Below are positions 26,104-36,408 of a stretch of DNA of 64,000 nt, one piece after another (the stretch's first letter is position 1; every line of letters begins with the position of its first letter). Under the pieces are notes generated by a model, which did no database searches, was not told the DNA's origin, and saw only the letters and a program-made list of their open reading frames with translations. The position numbers and the translations under genes were made by a program. The stretch comes from Myxococcales bacterium. Its GTDB lineage: Bacteria > Myxococcota_A > Polyangia > Polyangiales > Polyangiaceae. Location: NCBI GenBank assembly GCA_016191785.1, contig JACPVJ010000082.1, forward strand, positions 124,001 through 188,000, in the 5' to 3' direction.

Positions 26104-27822
26104 ATGCGCTACCGCCGACTCCTGCTCCCGACCCTCAAAGAGGCCCCCTCCGATGCCACCAGCGCGAGCCACGTGCTCTTGCTCCGCGCGGGGTACATCC
26201 GCAAGGTCGGCGCGGGAGTGTACAGCTACTTGCCGCTGGGCGTGAAGGTCCTCAGGCGCGTGGAGAGCATCGTGCGCGAAGAGATGAACCGCGCCGGCGC
26301 GCAAGAGGTGCTGCTCCCGGCGCTGTTGCCCTCGGAGTACTTCCGGGAAACGGGCCGCTGGGATCTGTACGGCGAGGTCCTGTTCCGGATCAAGGACCGC
26401 AAGGGCACCGACTATCACCTGGGGCCGACGCACGAAGAGATCATCACCGATCTGGCACGTCACGAGATCAAGAGCTACCGGGACATGCCGAAGAATCTGT
26501 ATCAGATTCAGACCAAGTTCCGCGACGAGCCTCGCCCGCGCGGCGGCCTCTTGCGCTGCCGCGAGTTCAGCATGAAAGACGCCTACTCGTTCGACGTGGA
26601 CGAGGCGCGCGCCCGCACGAGCTACGAGGCGATGCGGGTCGCGTACACGCACATCTTCGACCGCATGGGGCTCACCTACCGCATGGTGAACGCCGACTCC
26701 GGAGCCATCGGCGGCTCGGGCAGCGCCGAGTTCCAGGTGCTGGTGCAGAGCGGCGAGGACTTCCTGGCGGCGTGCACCAAGTGCCAGTACGCCGCAAACC
26801 TCGAGGTCGCGAGCTCGCCCGCGCGTCCGCGGGCCGCCGACCCCGAGAAGACGCCGGCCACTGACAAGGTGCACACGCCCAGCCAGCGCAGCATCGAAGA
26901 GGTGAGCAGCTTCCTGGGCGCGGCCCCGGACCGATTCTTGAAGAGCCTGCTCTACGTCGCCGAGAGTGAGGTCGTGATGGCCGTGGTGCGCGGCGACCAC
27001 GAGGTGAACGAAATCAAGCTGGCGCGCGCGCTGGGCGTAGCCGAGGTGTTCATGGCCAGCGCCGAGGACGTGCAGAAGGCCACGGGCGCCGCCGTGGGCT
27101 TCGCCGGACCGGTGGGCTTCGCCGGCAAGCTGGTGGTCGATCAGAGCGCAGCCAGCGTGGTCGACGGCATCACCGGCGCCAATCTGACCGACTACCACCT
27201 GAAGCACGTCCAACCGGGGCGCGACTTCACCGGGCAGGTCGCGGACATCCGCAGCGTGCGGGAGGGTGACCCTTGCCCCGAGTGCGGGTCCCCGCTCGGC
27301 ATCTACCGCGGGATCGAGGCGGGTCACATCTTCCTGCTCGGCACACACTACTCGAGCAAGATGGGCGCGACCTATCTGGACGACAAAGGCGAGCAGCAAA
27401 CCATCGTCATGGGCTGCTATGGCATCGGCGTCTCACGCCTGGTCGCGACGACCGTCGAGCAGCACCACGACCAGAACGGCATCACCTGGCCGATGGCGCT
27501 GGCGCCGTTCCAGGTGCACATCGTACAGCTCGGCACCGAGCCCGAGGTCGAAGCGGCGGTGGGCGAGCTCGAGCGGGCGCTCGAAGCCCAGGGCATCGAC
27601 GTGCTGGTCGACGACCGCGACGAGCGGCCCGGCGTCAAGTTCAAGGACGCGGACCTGGTCGGTGTCCCGCTGCGCGTCACGGTCGGAGCGCGGGCCCTGA
27701 AGAGCGGCGGGGTCGAGCTCAAGCCGCGCAGCGAGCCCGATCCGAAGAAGGTCGAGATCGTGCCGCTGGCCGAGGCTGCCGCGACCCTCGCAGAGCGCGT
27801 GCGTCAACTGCTCGCCCACTGA
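26104..27822 (+). CDS. proS: Prolyl-tRNA synthetase, bacterial type with editing domain
   Basis: The 572-residue protein is a class II prolyl-tRNA synthetase. It has the motif 1/2 region (LPLGVKVLRRVESIVREEM, GPTHEEIITDL, TKFRDEPRPRGGLLRCREF), an inserted YbaK-like editing domain (about 225-385) that deacylates Ala-tRNA(Pro), motif 3 (GCYGIGVSRLVAT), and the anticodon-binding domain at the C-terminus. Length and order match the bacterial type. The next gene starts 5 bp downstream, so they are probably co-transcribed although unrelated in function. Confidence 0.96.
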   Translation: MRYRRLLLPTLKEAPSDATSASHVLLLRAGYIRKVGAGVYSYLPLGVKVLRRVESIVREEMNRAGAQEVLLPALLPSEYFRETGRWDLYGEVLFRIKDRKGTDYHLGPTHEEIITDLARHEIKSYRDMPKNLYQIQTKFRDEPRPRGGLLRCREFSMKDAYSFDVDEARARTSYEAMRVAYTHIFDRMGLTYRMVNADSGAIGGSGSAEFQVLVQSGEDFLAACTKCQYAANLEVASSPARPRAADPEKTPATDKVHTPSQRSIEEVSSFLGAAPDRFLKSLLYVAESEVVMAVVRGDHEVNEIKLARALGVAEVFMASAEDVQKATGAAVGFAGPVGFAGKLVVDQSAASVVDGITGANLTDYHLKHVQPGRDFTGQVADIRSVREGDPCPECGSPLGIYRGIEAGHIFLLGTHYSSKMGATYLDDKGEQQTIVMGCYGIGVSRLVATTVEQHHDQNGITWPMALAPFQVHIVQLGTEPEVEAAVGELERALEAQGIDVLVDDRDERPGVKFKDADLVGVPLRVTVGARALKSGGVELKPRSEPDPKKVEIVPLAEAAATLAERVRQLLAH

Positions 27823-27827
27823 CCGAC

Positions 27828-29027
27828 ATGGCCGAGCACGAGCGGACAGGCGCCAGCAGCACGGACGCGGTGCACGCGGGCGCCGACAGCCGGCGCCCTC
27901 ACCACACGCTCACCCCCAGCATCGCCCAGACCGCCACCTACACCTTCGAGGATACTGCGGACCTCTCGCGCTACATGCGGGGAGAAGACCACGACGCGGA
28001 GCGCGAGGAGTACGGGCGCTACGGCAACCCGACGGTGCGCGAGGTCGAGCGGCGCGTGGCTGCGCTCGAGGGCGCGGACGACGCCGTCGCGTTCGCGACG
28101 GGGATGGCCGCGGTGACCACCTCGATCTTGGCCCTGACCAAGGCGGGGGATCACGTGGTGCTGTTCCGCGACTGCTATCGCCGCACCCGGCAGTTCGTGA
28201 CCCAGACCCTGGCGCGGTTCGGCGTGCGGCACACCCTGGTGGGCCCAGCCTCGCTGGACGAGCTGGAGGCCGCGATCACCCCCGAGACGAGGCTCTGCGT
28301 CGGCGAGTCACCGACCAACCCCTACCTCTACTGCACCGATCTCAGCGCGCTCTCGCGCATCGCGAAGAGCAAAGGGAGGGTGCGTACCCTGGTCGACTCG
28401 ACCTTCGCCACGCCGGTGAACCTGCGGCCTCGCGAGCACGGCATCGATCTGGTGGTGCACAGCGCGACCAAGTACCTCTCGGGGCACAACGACGTGCTCG
28501 GGGGCTTCGTGGCCGGCCCCACCCACCTGATCTCGCTGGTGCGCGACCTCCGGAGCGTGCTGGGCGCGAACCTGGACCCGCACGCTGCGTTCTTGATCGG
28601 TCGCGGGCTCAAGACCCTTGCGGTCCGCGTCGAGAAGCAGAACGCTACCGCGCTCGAGGTCGCGCGCATGCTCGAGGTGCACCCGGCCGTCGAGCGCGTG
28701 TTCTATCCCCTGCTCGAGAGCCACCCATCACACTCCGTGGCCGCGAGCCAGATGCGCGGCGCCGGCGGAGTGGTGAGCTTCGTGGTCAAGGGCGGGCGCC
28801 CCGCCGCGGGCCGGATGATCGACGCCTGCCGACTGGCCACGATCGCTCCGTCCCTGGGCGGCGTCGAGACGCTGATCGAGCAGCCTGCGCTGATGAGCTA
28901 CTTCGAGCTGTCGGATGAAGAGCTGGCCCAGATCGGGATCGACCCGGCGCTGATTCGGCTCTCGGTGGGGATCGAAGAGACGCGCGACGTGCTCGCCGAC
29001 ATCGAGGGAGCGCTCTCGGCGCTCTGA
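27828..29027 (+). CDS. Cystathionine gamma-synthase/beta-lyase family PLP enzyme
   Basis: The 399-residue protein has the Cys/Met metabolism PLP fold. Visible motifs are RYGNPTVREVERRVAALEGAD, AFATGMAAVTTSILAL, TLVDSTFATPVNLRPREHGIDLVVHSATKYL with Lys215 as the Schiff-base lysine, and GGVVSFVVKGG with SLGGVETLIEQPAL at the C-terminus. Such enzymes make cystathionine, split it, or sulfhydrylate homoserine esters. The specific reaction is not readable, but a sulfite reductase gene 2 kb upstream (divergent) fits methionine or cysteine assimilation. Confidence 0.88.
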   Translation: MAEHERTGASSTDAVHAGADSRRPHHTLTPSIAQTATYTFEDTADLSRYMRGEDHDAEREEYGRYGNPTVREVERRVAALEGADDAVAFATGMAAVTTSILALTKAGDHVVLFRDCYRRTRQFVTQTLARFGVRHTLVGPASLDELEAAITPETRLCVGESPTNPYLYCTDLSALSRIAKSKGRVRTLVDSTFATPVNLRPREHGIDLVVHSATKYLSGHNDVLGGFVAGPTHLISLVRDLRSVLGANLDPHAAFLIGRGLKTLAVRVEKQNATALEVARMLEVHPAVERVFYPLLESHPSHSVAASQMRGAGGVVSFVVKGGRPAAGRMIDACRLATIAPSLGGVETLIEQPALMSYFELSDEELAQIGIDPALIRLSVGIEETRDVLADIEGALSAL

Positions 29028-29230
29028 CCCGCGGGCCGTCGAGGTCTCTAGACCGCGACCCGCGCCGGAGGTGGCACGGCTCGTGGCGGCGGTCGGCACG
29101 GTCGCGAGCGGCCTGATCCCGGCGGTTTGGCCGGGCCTCGCCCCGTTCGCGGTAGGGCATTTTTTCCCCCGGTTCGCGCTCGGCGCGGAGCGGACCTCCC
29201 ACTTGCGCCCCCAAGAATGGGTCGCTGCCG

Positions 29231-29259
29231 TTCTCAATGCGGCTCGGCCGCCCTATCCT
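29231..29259 (+). promoter_or_regulatory. Promoter candidate with very short leader
   Basis: TTCTCA (29231-29236) and TATCCT (29254-29259) are 17 bp apart, and ATG 29269 follows the second box by 9 nt. Initiation at the normal distance would leave a leader of only a few bases and no room for a Shine-Dalgarno sequence. Confidence 0.4.
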
Positions 29260-29268
29260 GTCGCGACC

Positions 29269-30150
29269 ATGCCAGGGCTCCGCTCTCGCTTCGTCCGCGA
29301 CCTGGTGGAGTCGTTCGAGCGCGAGGCGAGCGGCGACACGGTCGGCGAGACCGTCCGTCGAGTGGCGAGCCGGTTGTCTACAGGCGACGTCCGCGCCGCG
29401 TTGCGCGACGCGCGCCACGCAGACGCACTCGACGTCGCCGATGCCGAAGAGCTGCTCTTCGGGCTCGACGCGGCGGTCGGGGACGGGACCGGGCAGCTCT
29501 TGGAACGTCTTGCCGCCGAGCACCTGGGCAGGATCTTGGCGCAGGGCAACTTCGCCGTCCCCGGCGATCTGACCGGCACCGTGGCGCGCATGCAAGCCCC
29601 CCTCGAGCACCTGTTCGTTGGGCTGCCCATCGGCTTCGACGTGTCGAAGACGCGCGAAGGCCTGACCTTGTTCATCGGCGCCAGCGGGCGGCCGCGCACC
29701 GCGCGGCTGCTCTCGCATCTGACCGCGGCGCTGGTCCGGGCGTGCCAGCGCTACGCGCGCGAGGGCATGAGTGAAGACGTGACCCTCCGCATCGAGTCCC
29801 TTGGCGATCGCGCTCGCGTCACCGCCCGCCTCGGTGCCGTCGCACCGTTGGCTTCTGCGCCGCTCTTGCCCCCGCAGCCGCCGCGCCGCCGTGCTTCCCA
29901 GCCGCATCTGCCCACGACCAAGCCCACGCTCGAGGCGGTGAACCGCATCCTGACGCGCGCGAGCGTGGCGCCGCCCCCGGCGGACCCCGACGAAATCGTC
30001 GCACCGCGCAGCCGCCGTCCAGTGACTCACCGCACCGAACCCCACCCTCCGGTGCCCGCCCCCCGGTCGGACACCCTGCCGAGCGTCCCGCGCTCGGGGG
30101 TGGTCAGCCGAAACGACGAGGACGACGAGCCGTCGTCGTCCTCGGGTTGA
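29269..30150 (+). CDS. Myxobacterial hypothetical protein with disordered C-terminal tail
   Basis: The start is taken at ATG 29269, just after the promoter-like boxes; an upstream frame extension is Arg/Pro/Ala-biased and probably spurious. The 293-residue protein has a helical N-terminal domain (about 1-185) with GLTLFIGASGRPRTARLLSHL. It vaguely resembles the Myxococcales-restricted DUF2378/TIGR02265 family, though I am not certain. The remaining residues are Pro/Arg/Ser-rich and end in an acidic-serine tail, which suggests disorder or protein interaction. No signal peptide or enzymatic motif is visible. Confidence 0.62.
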   Translation: MPGLRSRFVRDLVESFEREASGDTVGETVRRVASRLSTGDVRAALRDARHADALDVADAEELLFGLDAAVGDGTGQLLERLAAEHLGRILAQGNFAVPGDLTGTVARMQAPLEHLFVGLPIGFDVSKTREGLTLFIGASGRPRTARLLSHLTAALVRACQRYAREGMSEDVTLRIESLGDRARVTARLGAVAPLASAPLLPPQPPRRRASQPHLPTTKPTLEAVNRILTRASVAPPPADPDEIVAPRSRRPVTHRTEPHPPVPAPRSDTLPSVPRSGVVSRNDEDDEPSSSSG

Positions 30151-30156
30151 GCTCGG

Positions 30157-30243
30157 TCAACCGAAGCCCCCCCCTTTGGGACAGGCCGACGACGAGCACG
30201 CGGGCAGAGCTGAGGCGAACAGGGCGATCCACCAACGATGCAT
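30157..30243 (-). CDS. Tiny lipoprotein of 28 residues
   Basis: A short frame starts at ATG 30243 and ends 6 bp after the stop of the convergent gene. Its product begins MHRWWIALFASALPAC, a compact lipoprotein signal with a lipobox, leaving only a mature tail of about 13 residues (CSSSACPKGGGFG) that includes a second cysteine. A -10-like TACACT on the minus strand (30253-30258) lies 9 nt before the ATG, as for many genes in this window. It is below normal gene-calling size and could be chance, but signal, lipobox and promoter position agree. Confidence 0.4.
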   Translation of the reverse strand: MHRWWIALFASALPACSSSACPKGGGFG

Positions 30244-30252
30244 GGTGGCCCG

Positions 30253-30289
30253 AGTGTAGCGCGCGCCGCGCCGGCGGATGTGCGACACT
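30253..30289. promoter_or_regulatory. Divergent -10-like pair
   Basis: TACACT read on the minus strand (30253-30258) is 9 nt before ATG 30243, and GACACT on the plus strand (30284-30289) is 8 nt before GTG 30298. No Shine-Dalgarno sequence fits between either box and its start codon. Confidence 0.35.
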
Positions 30290-30297
30290 GCCAGCAC

Positions 30298-30906
30298 GTG
30301 ACGGAAAAGTCGGCGGTTCCGGAGTGGTTCGGTCGGGCAGAGGCTCCGGCCCCGGCGGTGAACCGGGCAAGCTCGGGGTGCGTGCTGCCGGTGGTGCTGC
30401 TGGCGCTGGCTGCAGCCGCGGCGTCGGCCGTGTTCGGCATGGTCGAGCACCAGCGCGCCGAACGCCTCGAGCGCCAGCTCGGCGAGGCGATGGCTCTGAG
30501 CAAAAACCCCAGGTCCGCCCCGGCCGAGCCCGCGCCGCTCCCCGCGTCGCCGCCGCCGACGCCGACCCCGGCCCCGCCGCCAGCGACGGCCGCGACCCCC
30601 GAGCCGAGTGCCGACCCGACCGAGGCGCTCTCGTCGGCCGAGATCATGAAGGTGATGAGCCGTGCTCGGCCCGCGCTCAAGGCCTGCTACGACGCTTCGC
30701 CGCCCGACGACCGGGGCGCCGGCCGCGTCACGCTGAACGTCACGATCGCGGCGACCGGCAGCGTGACGCAGGTTCGCGCCGAGCGCGCCGGGACGCTAGA
30801 GCCCGCAGTGGCCACCTGCGTCACCCGAGTCGTTCGCTCCCTGAAGTTCCCTGAGTCCTCCGGACCGACGACCGTGAACTACCCGGTGGTGTTCCAGTCC
30901 GAATGA
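30298..30906 (+). CDS. AgmX/TonB-type C-terminal domain protein with one membrane segment
   Basis: GTG 30298 is chosen because it follows a GACACT box by 8 nt and removes an unlikely Arg/Ala-rich lead; an upstream ATG at 30238 is possible. The 202-residue protein has a short cytoplasmic start, a membrane helix (CVLPVVLLALAAAAASAVFG), a coiled segment, then a Pro/Ala-rich stretch of the kind that spans the periplasm. The C-terminal domain (about 110-202) contains KACYDASPPDDRGAGRVTLNV and SLKFPES, matching the AgmX/PglI C-terminal domain found with energy-transducing and gliding-associated proteins. The partner is not known from context. Confidence 0.72.
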   Translation: MTEKSAVPEWFGRAEAPAPAVNRASSGCVLPVVLLALAAAAASAVFGMVEHQRAERLERQLGEAMALSKNPRSAPAEPAPLPASPPPTPTPAPPPATAATPEPSADPTEALSSAEIMKVMSRARPALKACYDASPPDDRGAGRVTLNVTIAATGSVTQVRAERAGTLEPAVATCVTRVVRSLKFPESSGPTTVNYPVVFQSE

Positions 30907-30913
30907 GCGGAGC

Positions 30914-32632
<1,719 letters not shown>

Positions 32633-32678
32633 GGGATGGAAATAGCGAACGGCGCTGGCGTTGGCCAGTCGCGTCTGG

Positions 32679-33143
32679 TCAGCAGCCGGAAGGCAGCCCG
32701 GGACTGCCCTGGAGCGGCTTGGTCTCGCCGCCGTTCAGGTCGTGAGTGACGGCCCCCACGAGCTGCACGTCACCCGAGCAGAGGTTCGCCTTGTCGCTGG
32801 CCGGCAAGAGCGCCGAGTCGTCGAGGGTGAAGGGAATCGTCTTGGAGTCGCCCGTCCCGACTTTCACCGGGAAAGTGACGCCCTGTGGGACGACCTTGAG
32901 ACCGCCGACCAGCGTCGCGCCGTCGCGCGCGAGCGAAAAGCTGCCGAGCTCGACCGTCGCCGCGTGCTCGGCTTGCGCGCCGACCTCGAGCTCGAGGGCG
33001 AAGCTGCCGCCGAGCTGGGTGCCCAGCGTTTGCTCGGTGACGGTGAGCTTCACGTTGGAGACGGTCGCGCTGACCGAGATGTTGTCCTTGCTGCCGCAGC
33101 CCAGGGCGGTGAGCCCGGCGAACAGCGCGATCGAGCGTTTCAT
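32679..33143 (-). CDS. Small lipoprotein
   Basis: ATG 33143 gives [16 protein letters not shown], a clear lipoprotein signal with lipobox LGC. The frame is open further upstream but that region is noncoding in style. The 154-residue product is rich in beta-strand patterns ([26 protein letters not shown]) and ends in a cysteine, suggesting one disulfide with C128 (NLC). A TATGCT hexamer at 33153-33158 (minus) is 9 nt from the start. Function is unknown; it is presumably anchored in the outer membrane. Confidence 0.78.
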   Translation of the reverse strand: MKRSIALFAGLTALGCGSKDNISVSATVSNVKLTVTEQTLGTQLGGSFALELEVGAQAEHAATVELGSFSLARDGATLVGGLKVVPQGVTFPVKVGTGDSKTIPFTLDDSALLPASDKANLCSGDVQLVGAVTHDLNGGETKPLQGSPGLPSGC

Positions 33144-33211
33144 CGGGTTCGCAGCATAGCATCGCCGCGCGGGCTTGCGCCCCGGGCGGCGGGTGGAGGA
33201 CATTTCCGGTG

Positions 33212-34768
33212 ATGCAGCGCTCGCTGACCTTGGTCGCCATCGCCGCCGGTGCGTGCGCGGCGCCGCTGCTTCCGCCACCCCCACGGCCGCCGCCGAGCCC
33301 GCCGGCGCGGGTCGCACCGAGCTCCCGCCCGAGCGCGCGGCCCGCCGTGCCTGCCCCAGAGGCCAAGCCGCCGGAGCGCCCCGCCCGGGCACCCACCGGA
33401 GAGATCGGCACGGCGCACCCCCTCGTCGTGGAGCAAGTCGCCAAGGACGGAGGCTGGGTCGTGTTCTGCCAGGCCCGCAGCGACGGCAACGGCGACGGCA
33501 AGGTCGCGGCGGAGCTCGGCCCCGGCGGCAAGCTCGGCGGTGACGCGCTCACCCGGTACTTCGCCCGGGGCGCGGGGCCGGGTGAAGCCATCGACGACCT
33601 GTTGGCCCACGACGACTCGGGGCGCTGGGTGGTGATCGCCCGCGGCGGCAGCGTGAGCCTGGTCGACACCGACGGCGGCGCAGAGACGAACCTCACCGCG
33701 CTGGGGCTCGACGCGCGGAGCGATGCCCTCGCGTTTCGCTCGCACCGCGCCGTCGCGTTCGACGCGGTGGGCTCGCGGCTCGCCTACCTGCGAGGTGAAG
33801 GCAAAGACACCCGCGTGATCGTGCGGGTGCTGTCCACCGGCGGGGAGACGGCGCTGGACCCCGGCGCACCGGAAGTGTGGCGCCTCGAGCTCGATGCGAC
33901 CGGTCGATTCGTGATCGTGCAGACGCTGATCGACGACACCAACCGGGACAAGAAGCTGACCTGGCCCGCGCCCCTGCGAAAGGAGCCGCGCCCCTGTCGC
34001 GGCCCCGTGGCGAGCTATGACGCCCACCTCGGGCGAGGCGACGAACCGGTGGTGCGCCTGCTTCCGGTCGACGGGGGCAAGACCGAGACCGTGCCGGGCT
34101 TCGTCACGACGCTCGGGCCGGGGGTCGTCGTGCGCGAGCCGCCTAGCCGGCTCGTGCTCAGGAAGAACGGCAAGACCGAGGAGCTGACGGGAGACAAGTG
34201 TGGAGCCCGGGTGATGCTGGTGGATCACGAGCGCGAGCAGCTCTTGGTGGCGTGCACGAAGCCCAAGGGGCGACCCAAGCTCGAGCTGGTCTCGAGCGGA
34301 AAGGCCGTCGCGCTCGACGCCGACGTGGCGCACCAGAGTCGCGACCAGACCGACGCCGCGGCGAGCCGCTGGTTCGCGCTCTATCCCGGCAACGACACGA
34401 AGCTGCTCGACCTGGCCAGCCGGAGGCTGATCGGCCTGACTCCCGGCGACGTGGTGCTGGCGAGCTTCGGCTCGCGAAGTCTGGTTCGACGCAAGCGCGC
34501 CCTGGTCCTCTTCGACGTCGAGAGCGGCGCCGAGCACCCGCTCGGCGGAAGCGTCTCGCCGTCACTCGACTCGCTCTCCGCCCCACCGCTGGTGATGGCG
34601 GCTCCGATCGTGGTGAACCTCGACGAGCAGAAGGTGGTGGGCACCGTCGCCGGACGTCCGCTCGCCATGACCCCCGACGGCAAGGTGCTGGTCGCGCGCG
34701 GGGGAGACGGCGACGGCGCGGTGCTCTCCGTCGGTCCGCTGGTTTGGCAGGCGCCGGTGGCCCCATGA
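33212..34768 (+). CDS. Secreted or lipid-anchored beta-propeller-like protein
   Basis: The start is ATG 33212 (GTG 33209 is also possible). The 518-residue protein has a signal peptide with a possible lipobox (LVAIAAGAC), a Pro-rich segment to about residue 60, then repeated WD/TolB-like blades (DSGRWVVIARGGSVSLVDTDGG, AVAFDAVGSRLAYLRGEG, RVIVRVLSTGGETALDPG, MTPDGKVLVARGGDGDG). The calcium-loop-like NGDGK and NRDKK segments are typical of such repeats. No catalytic residues are evident. Its stop overlaps the start of the next lipoprotein gene (ATGA), so both work in the envelope together. Confidence 0.75.
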   Translation: MQRSLTLVAIAAGACAAPLLPPPPRPPPSPPARVAPSSRPSARPAVPAPEAKPPERPARAPTGEIGTAHPLVVEQVAKDGGWVVFCQARSDGNGDGKVAAELGPGGKLGGDALTRYFARGAGPGEAIDDLLAHDDSGRWVVIARGGSVSLVDTDGGAETNLTALGLDARSDALAFRSHRAVAFDAVGSRLAYLRGEGKDTRVIVRVLSTGGETALDPGAPEVWRLELDATGRFVIVQTLIDDTNRDKKLTWPAPLRKEPRPCRGPVASYDAHLGRGDEPVVRLLPVDGGKTETVPGFVTTLGPGVVVREPPSRLVLRKNGKTEELTGDKCGARVMLVDHEREQLLVACTKPKGRPKLELVSSGKAVALDADVAHQSRDQTDAAASRWFALYPGNDTKLLDLASRRLIGLTPGDVVLASFGSRSLVRRKRALVLFDVESGAEHPLGGSVSPSLDSLSAPPLVMAAPIVVNLDEQKVVGTVAGRPLAMTPDGKVLVARGGDGDGAVLSVGPLVWQAPVAP

Positions 34769-35217
34769 GCCAGGGGCTGAGCGCCTGCGTGCTCGGGGTG
34801 CTGCTGGCGGCGGCGTGCGGGCGCGGCGAAGAGCGAGCGCCGCCCCGGACGGTGTTCGTGCCGGCGGGCAGCGCCGAGTCCCTCGACGGCCCCTCGCCGA
34901 CGCGCGGGGCCGGAGCCGCGCCGCGAGGGGCCCCGTTGCCGCAGGACCGGGAGCACGCCGAGCGACTGTTTCAGGAGGCGCGCGAGCTGATGCAGAAGGG
35001 CCGACTCGACGAGGCCTGCGCGCGTTTCTCCGAGAGCCTCGAGCTCGACCGCGCTGTGGGCACGCTGCTCAATCTCGCGAGCTGCATGGAGCGCTCGGGT
35101 CGGGTGCCGAGGGCGTGCGAGCTATACGCCGAAGCGCGCGACCTCTCGAAGACCGCGGGCAGCGACGCGCGAGCACGCTTCGCCGAGGACCGTCGCGCCG
35201 CGCTCGGCTGCCCGTGA
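34765..35217 (+). CDS. TPR-containing lipoprotein
   Basis: ATG 34765 overlaps the preceding stop. The 150-residue protein has a lipoprotein signal (CVLGVLLAAACG), a short Pro/Ala tether, and two TPR-like units (about 66-140: AERLFQEARELMQKGRLDEAC, LLNLASCMERSGRVPRACELY), a protein-interaction fold. It is probably periplasm-facing and partners with the propeller protein encoded upstream. It ends 3 bp before the stop of the convergent M23 gene. Confidence 0.78.
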   Translation: MSQGLSACVLGVLLAAACGRGEERAPPRTVFVPAGSAESLDGPSPTRGAGAAPRGAPLPQDREHAERLFQEARELMQKGRLDEACARFSESLELDRAVGTLLNLASCMERSGRVPRACELYAEARDLSKTAGSDARARFAEDRRAALGCP

Positions 35218-35220
35218 GCC

Positions 35221-36408
35221 TCACGGACAGTTCTGGCTCTTGACCGCGGTGCCCGCGGAGATGGTCGAGTCCTCGGCGAACTTGAAGGGGATCGACTGAC
35301 ACCACCAGATGCCGCAGTTCTGCTGCACCTGCACGTGCAGGTGCGGACCGAACGACCAGCCGCTGTTGCCGGATTTCCCGAGCGGGTCACCCTGGTTCAC
35401 GGCCTGACCGACCTTGACCGAGATGGCCGACAGATGCATGTACAGGCCGACCGTGCCGTCGGAGTGCTTGACCTCGACGGTGTTCGCATAGTTCGCGCAG
35501 CTCGACGAACCAATGGTGTTGTAGCAGGCGCTGCCCGGCGGCGACGGGTAACGCGTGCGGAGCACGGTACCGCTGCGCATCGCGCGCACGCTGGTCCCGA
35601 TCGGCATCCCGAAGTCGTAAGCGTACTCGTCCTTGCCGGTATGCGTGTTCGTATGGTTGCCGTTGGTGCAGCTGCGCGTGCTGTTGCAGTCGAACGGCAG
35701 CTTGTAGCTGCTCGTGCTCTTGCACGAGTCGGGCGTGCCCGTTGGTGCCTCGACACAGCCCAGCGCACAATCCTGTTTCACCGACCACTTCCCCCCGGGG
35801 CAGTACAAGATGTCGCCATCGTGCTCGGGCAGAAGGGGGATCTGGCAGCCCTTCTTCGCGGCTTCCTTCGCGGCGCCCGAGCCGCACCACGCGACTTGAA
35901 CGAAGCAATCGCAGATCGGCAGCTCGCAGTGGTCGTCCAGCTTGGCGCTCGACGCGGTGTACTTGCAGGTCCCCTTGCAGTCCTCGAGCACCGACCACTT
36001 GTCGTTCTCGCACTTCAGCAAGTCGCCCGCGTGACCTTCGAGCGCCGGGATCACGCAGCCCTTCTGCTTGGCCTCGGCCGCCGCGCGCGCCGCACAGTAC
36101 GGGCCCTCTCCCTTCACGCACTTGCACACCGGCGGCGGAGCATCTGGGCTCGCGTCGCTCGAGCCCGCATCGGATCCCGCCGCGCCCGCGGCCCCCGCGG
36201 CCCCCGAAGCGCCGGCGGCGCCACCAGCCCCAGCCGCACCGCCCGCTGGCGCAGCGCCGCTGCCACCCGTGCCGCTGCCGCCGCTGCCGCCACTGCCGCC
36301 GACGACGCCACCAGCCCCGCCCACCGCATCGCCCGCGCCGCCGTCGTCACTCGAGCAGGCGGCGGCCAGGGCAAGGGTCAAGAAGACGAGAGCGTGGCGC
36401 ATGGTCAC
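35221..36408 (-). CDS. M23 (LytM) metallopeptidase lipoprotein with duplicated Cys-rich domain
   Basis: The 395-residue protein begins with a lipoprotein signal (LTLALAAACSS) and a long Gly/Ala/Ser tether (about 22-85). Two copies of a cysteine-rich unit of about 50 residues follow, each with the run ...KGC-I-P-L-(x)-GD-I/L-(x2)-C-(x4)-KWSV-(x)-DC-(x2)-C (near 105-155 and 175-225). The C-terminal part (about 250-385) is a LytM peptidase: HTGKDEYAYDFGMP supplies the first zinc His/Asp pair and GPHLHVQ the HxH motif. It should cut peptidoglycan cross-links or act as an amidase activator at the cell surface. The upstream 401 bp carry no gene but do carry repeats. Confidence 0.85.
   Translation of the reverse strand: MTMRHALVFLTLALAAACSSDDGGAGDAVGGAGGVVGGSGGSGGSGTGGSGAAPAGGAAGAGGAAGASGAAGAAGAAGSDAGSSDASPDAPPPVCKCVKGEGPYCAARAAAEAKQKGCVIPALEGHAGDLLKCENDKWSVLEDCKGTCKYTASSAKLDDHCELPICDCFVQVAWCGSGAAKEAAKKGCQIPLLPEHDGDILYCPGGKWSVKQDCALGCVEAPTGTPDSCKSTSSYKLPFDCNSTRSCTNGNHTNTHTGKDEYAYDFGMPIGTSVRAMRSGTVLRTRYPSPPGSACYNTIGSSSCANYANTVEVKHSDGTVGLYMHLSAISVKVGQAVNQGDPLGKSGNSGWSFGPHLHVQVQQNCGIWWCQSIPFKFAEDSTISAGTAVKSQNCP

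Noticed and set aside
29028..29268. Extension of the 29269 gene to a GTG at 29071
   Set aside because: The extra residues are unstructured in composition and the promoter-like boxes lie inside them.
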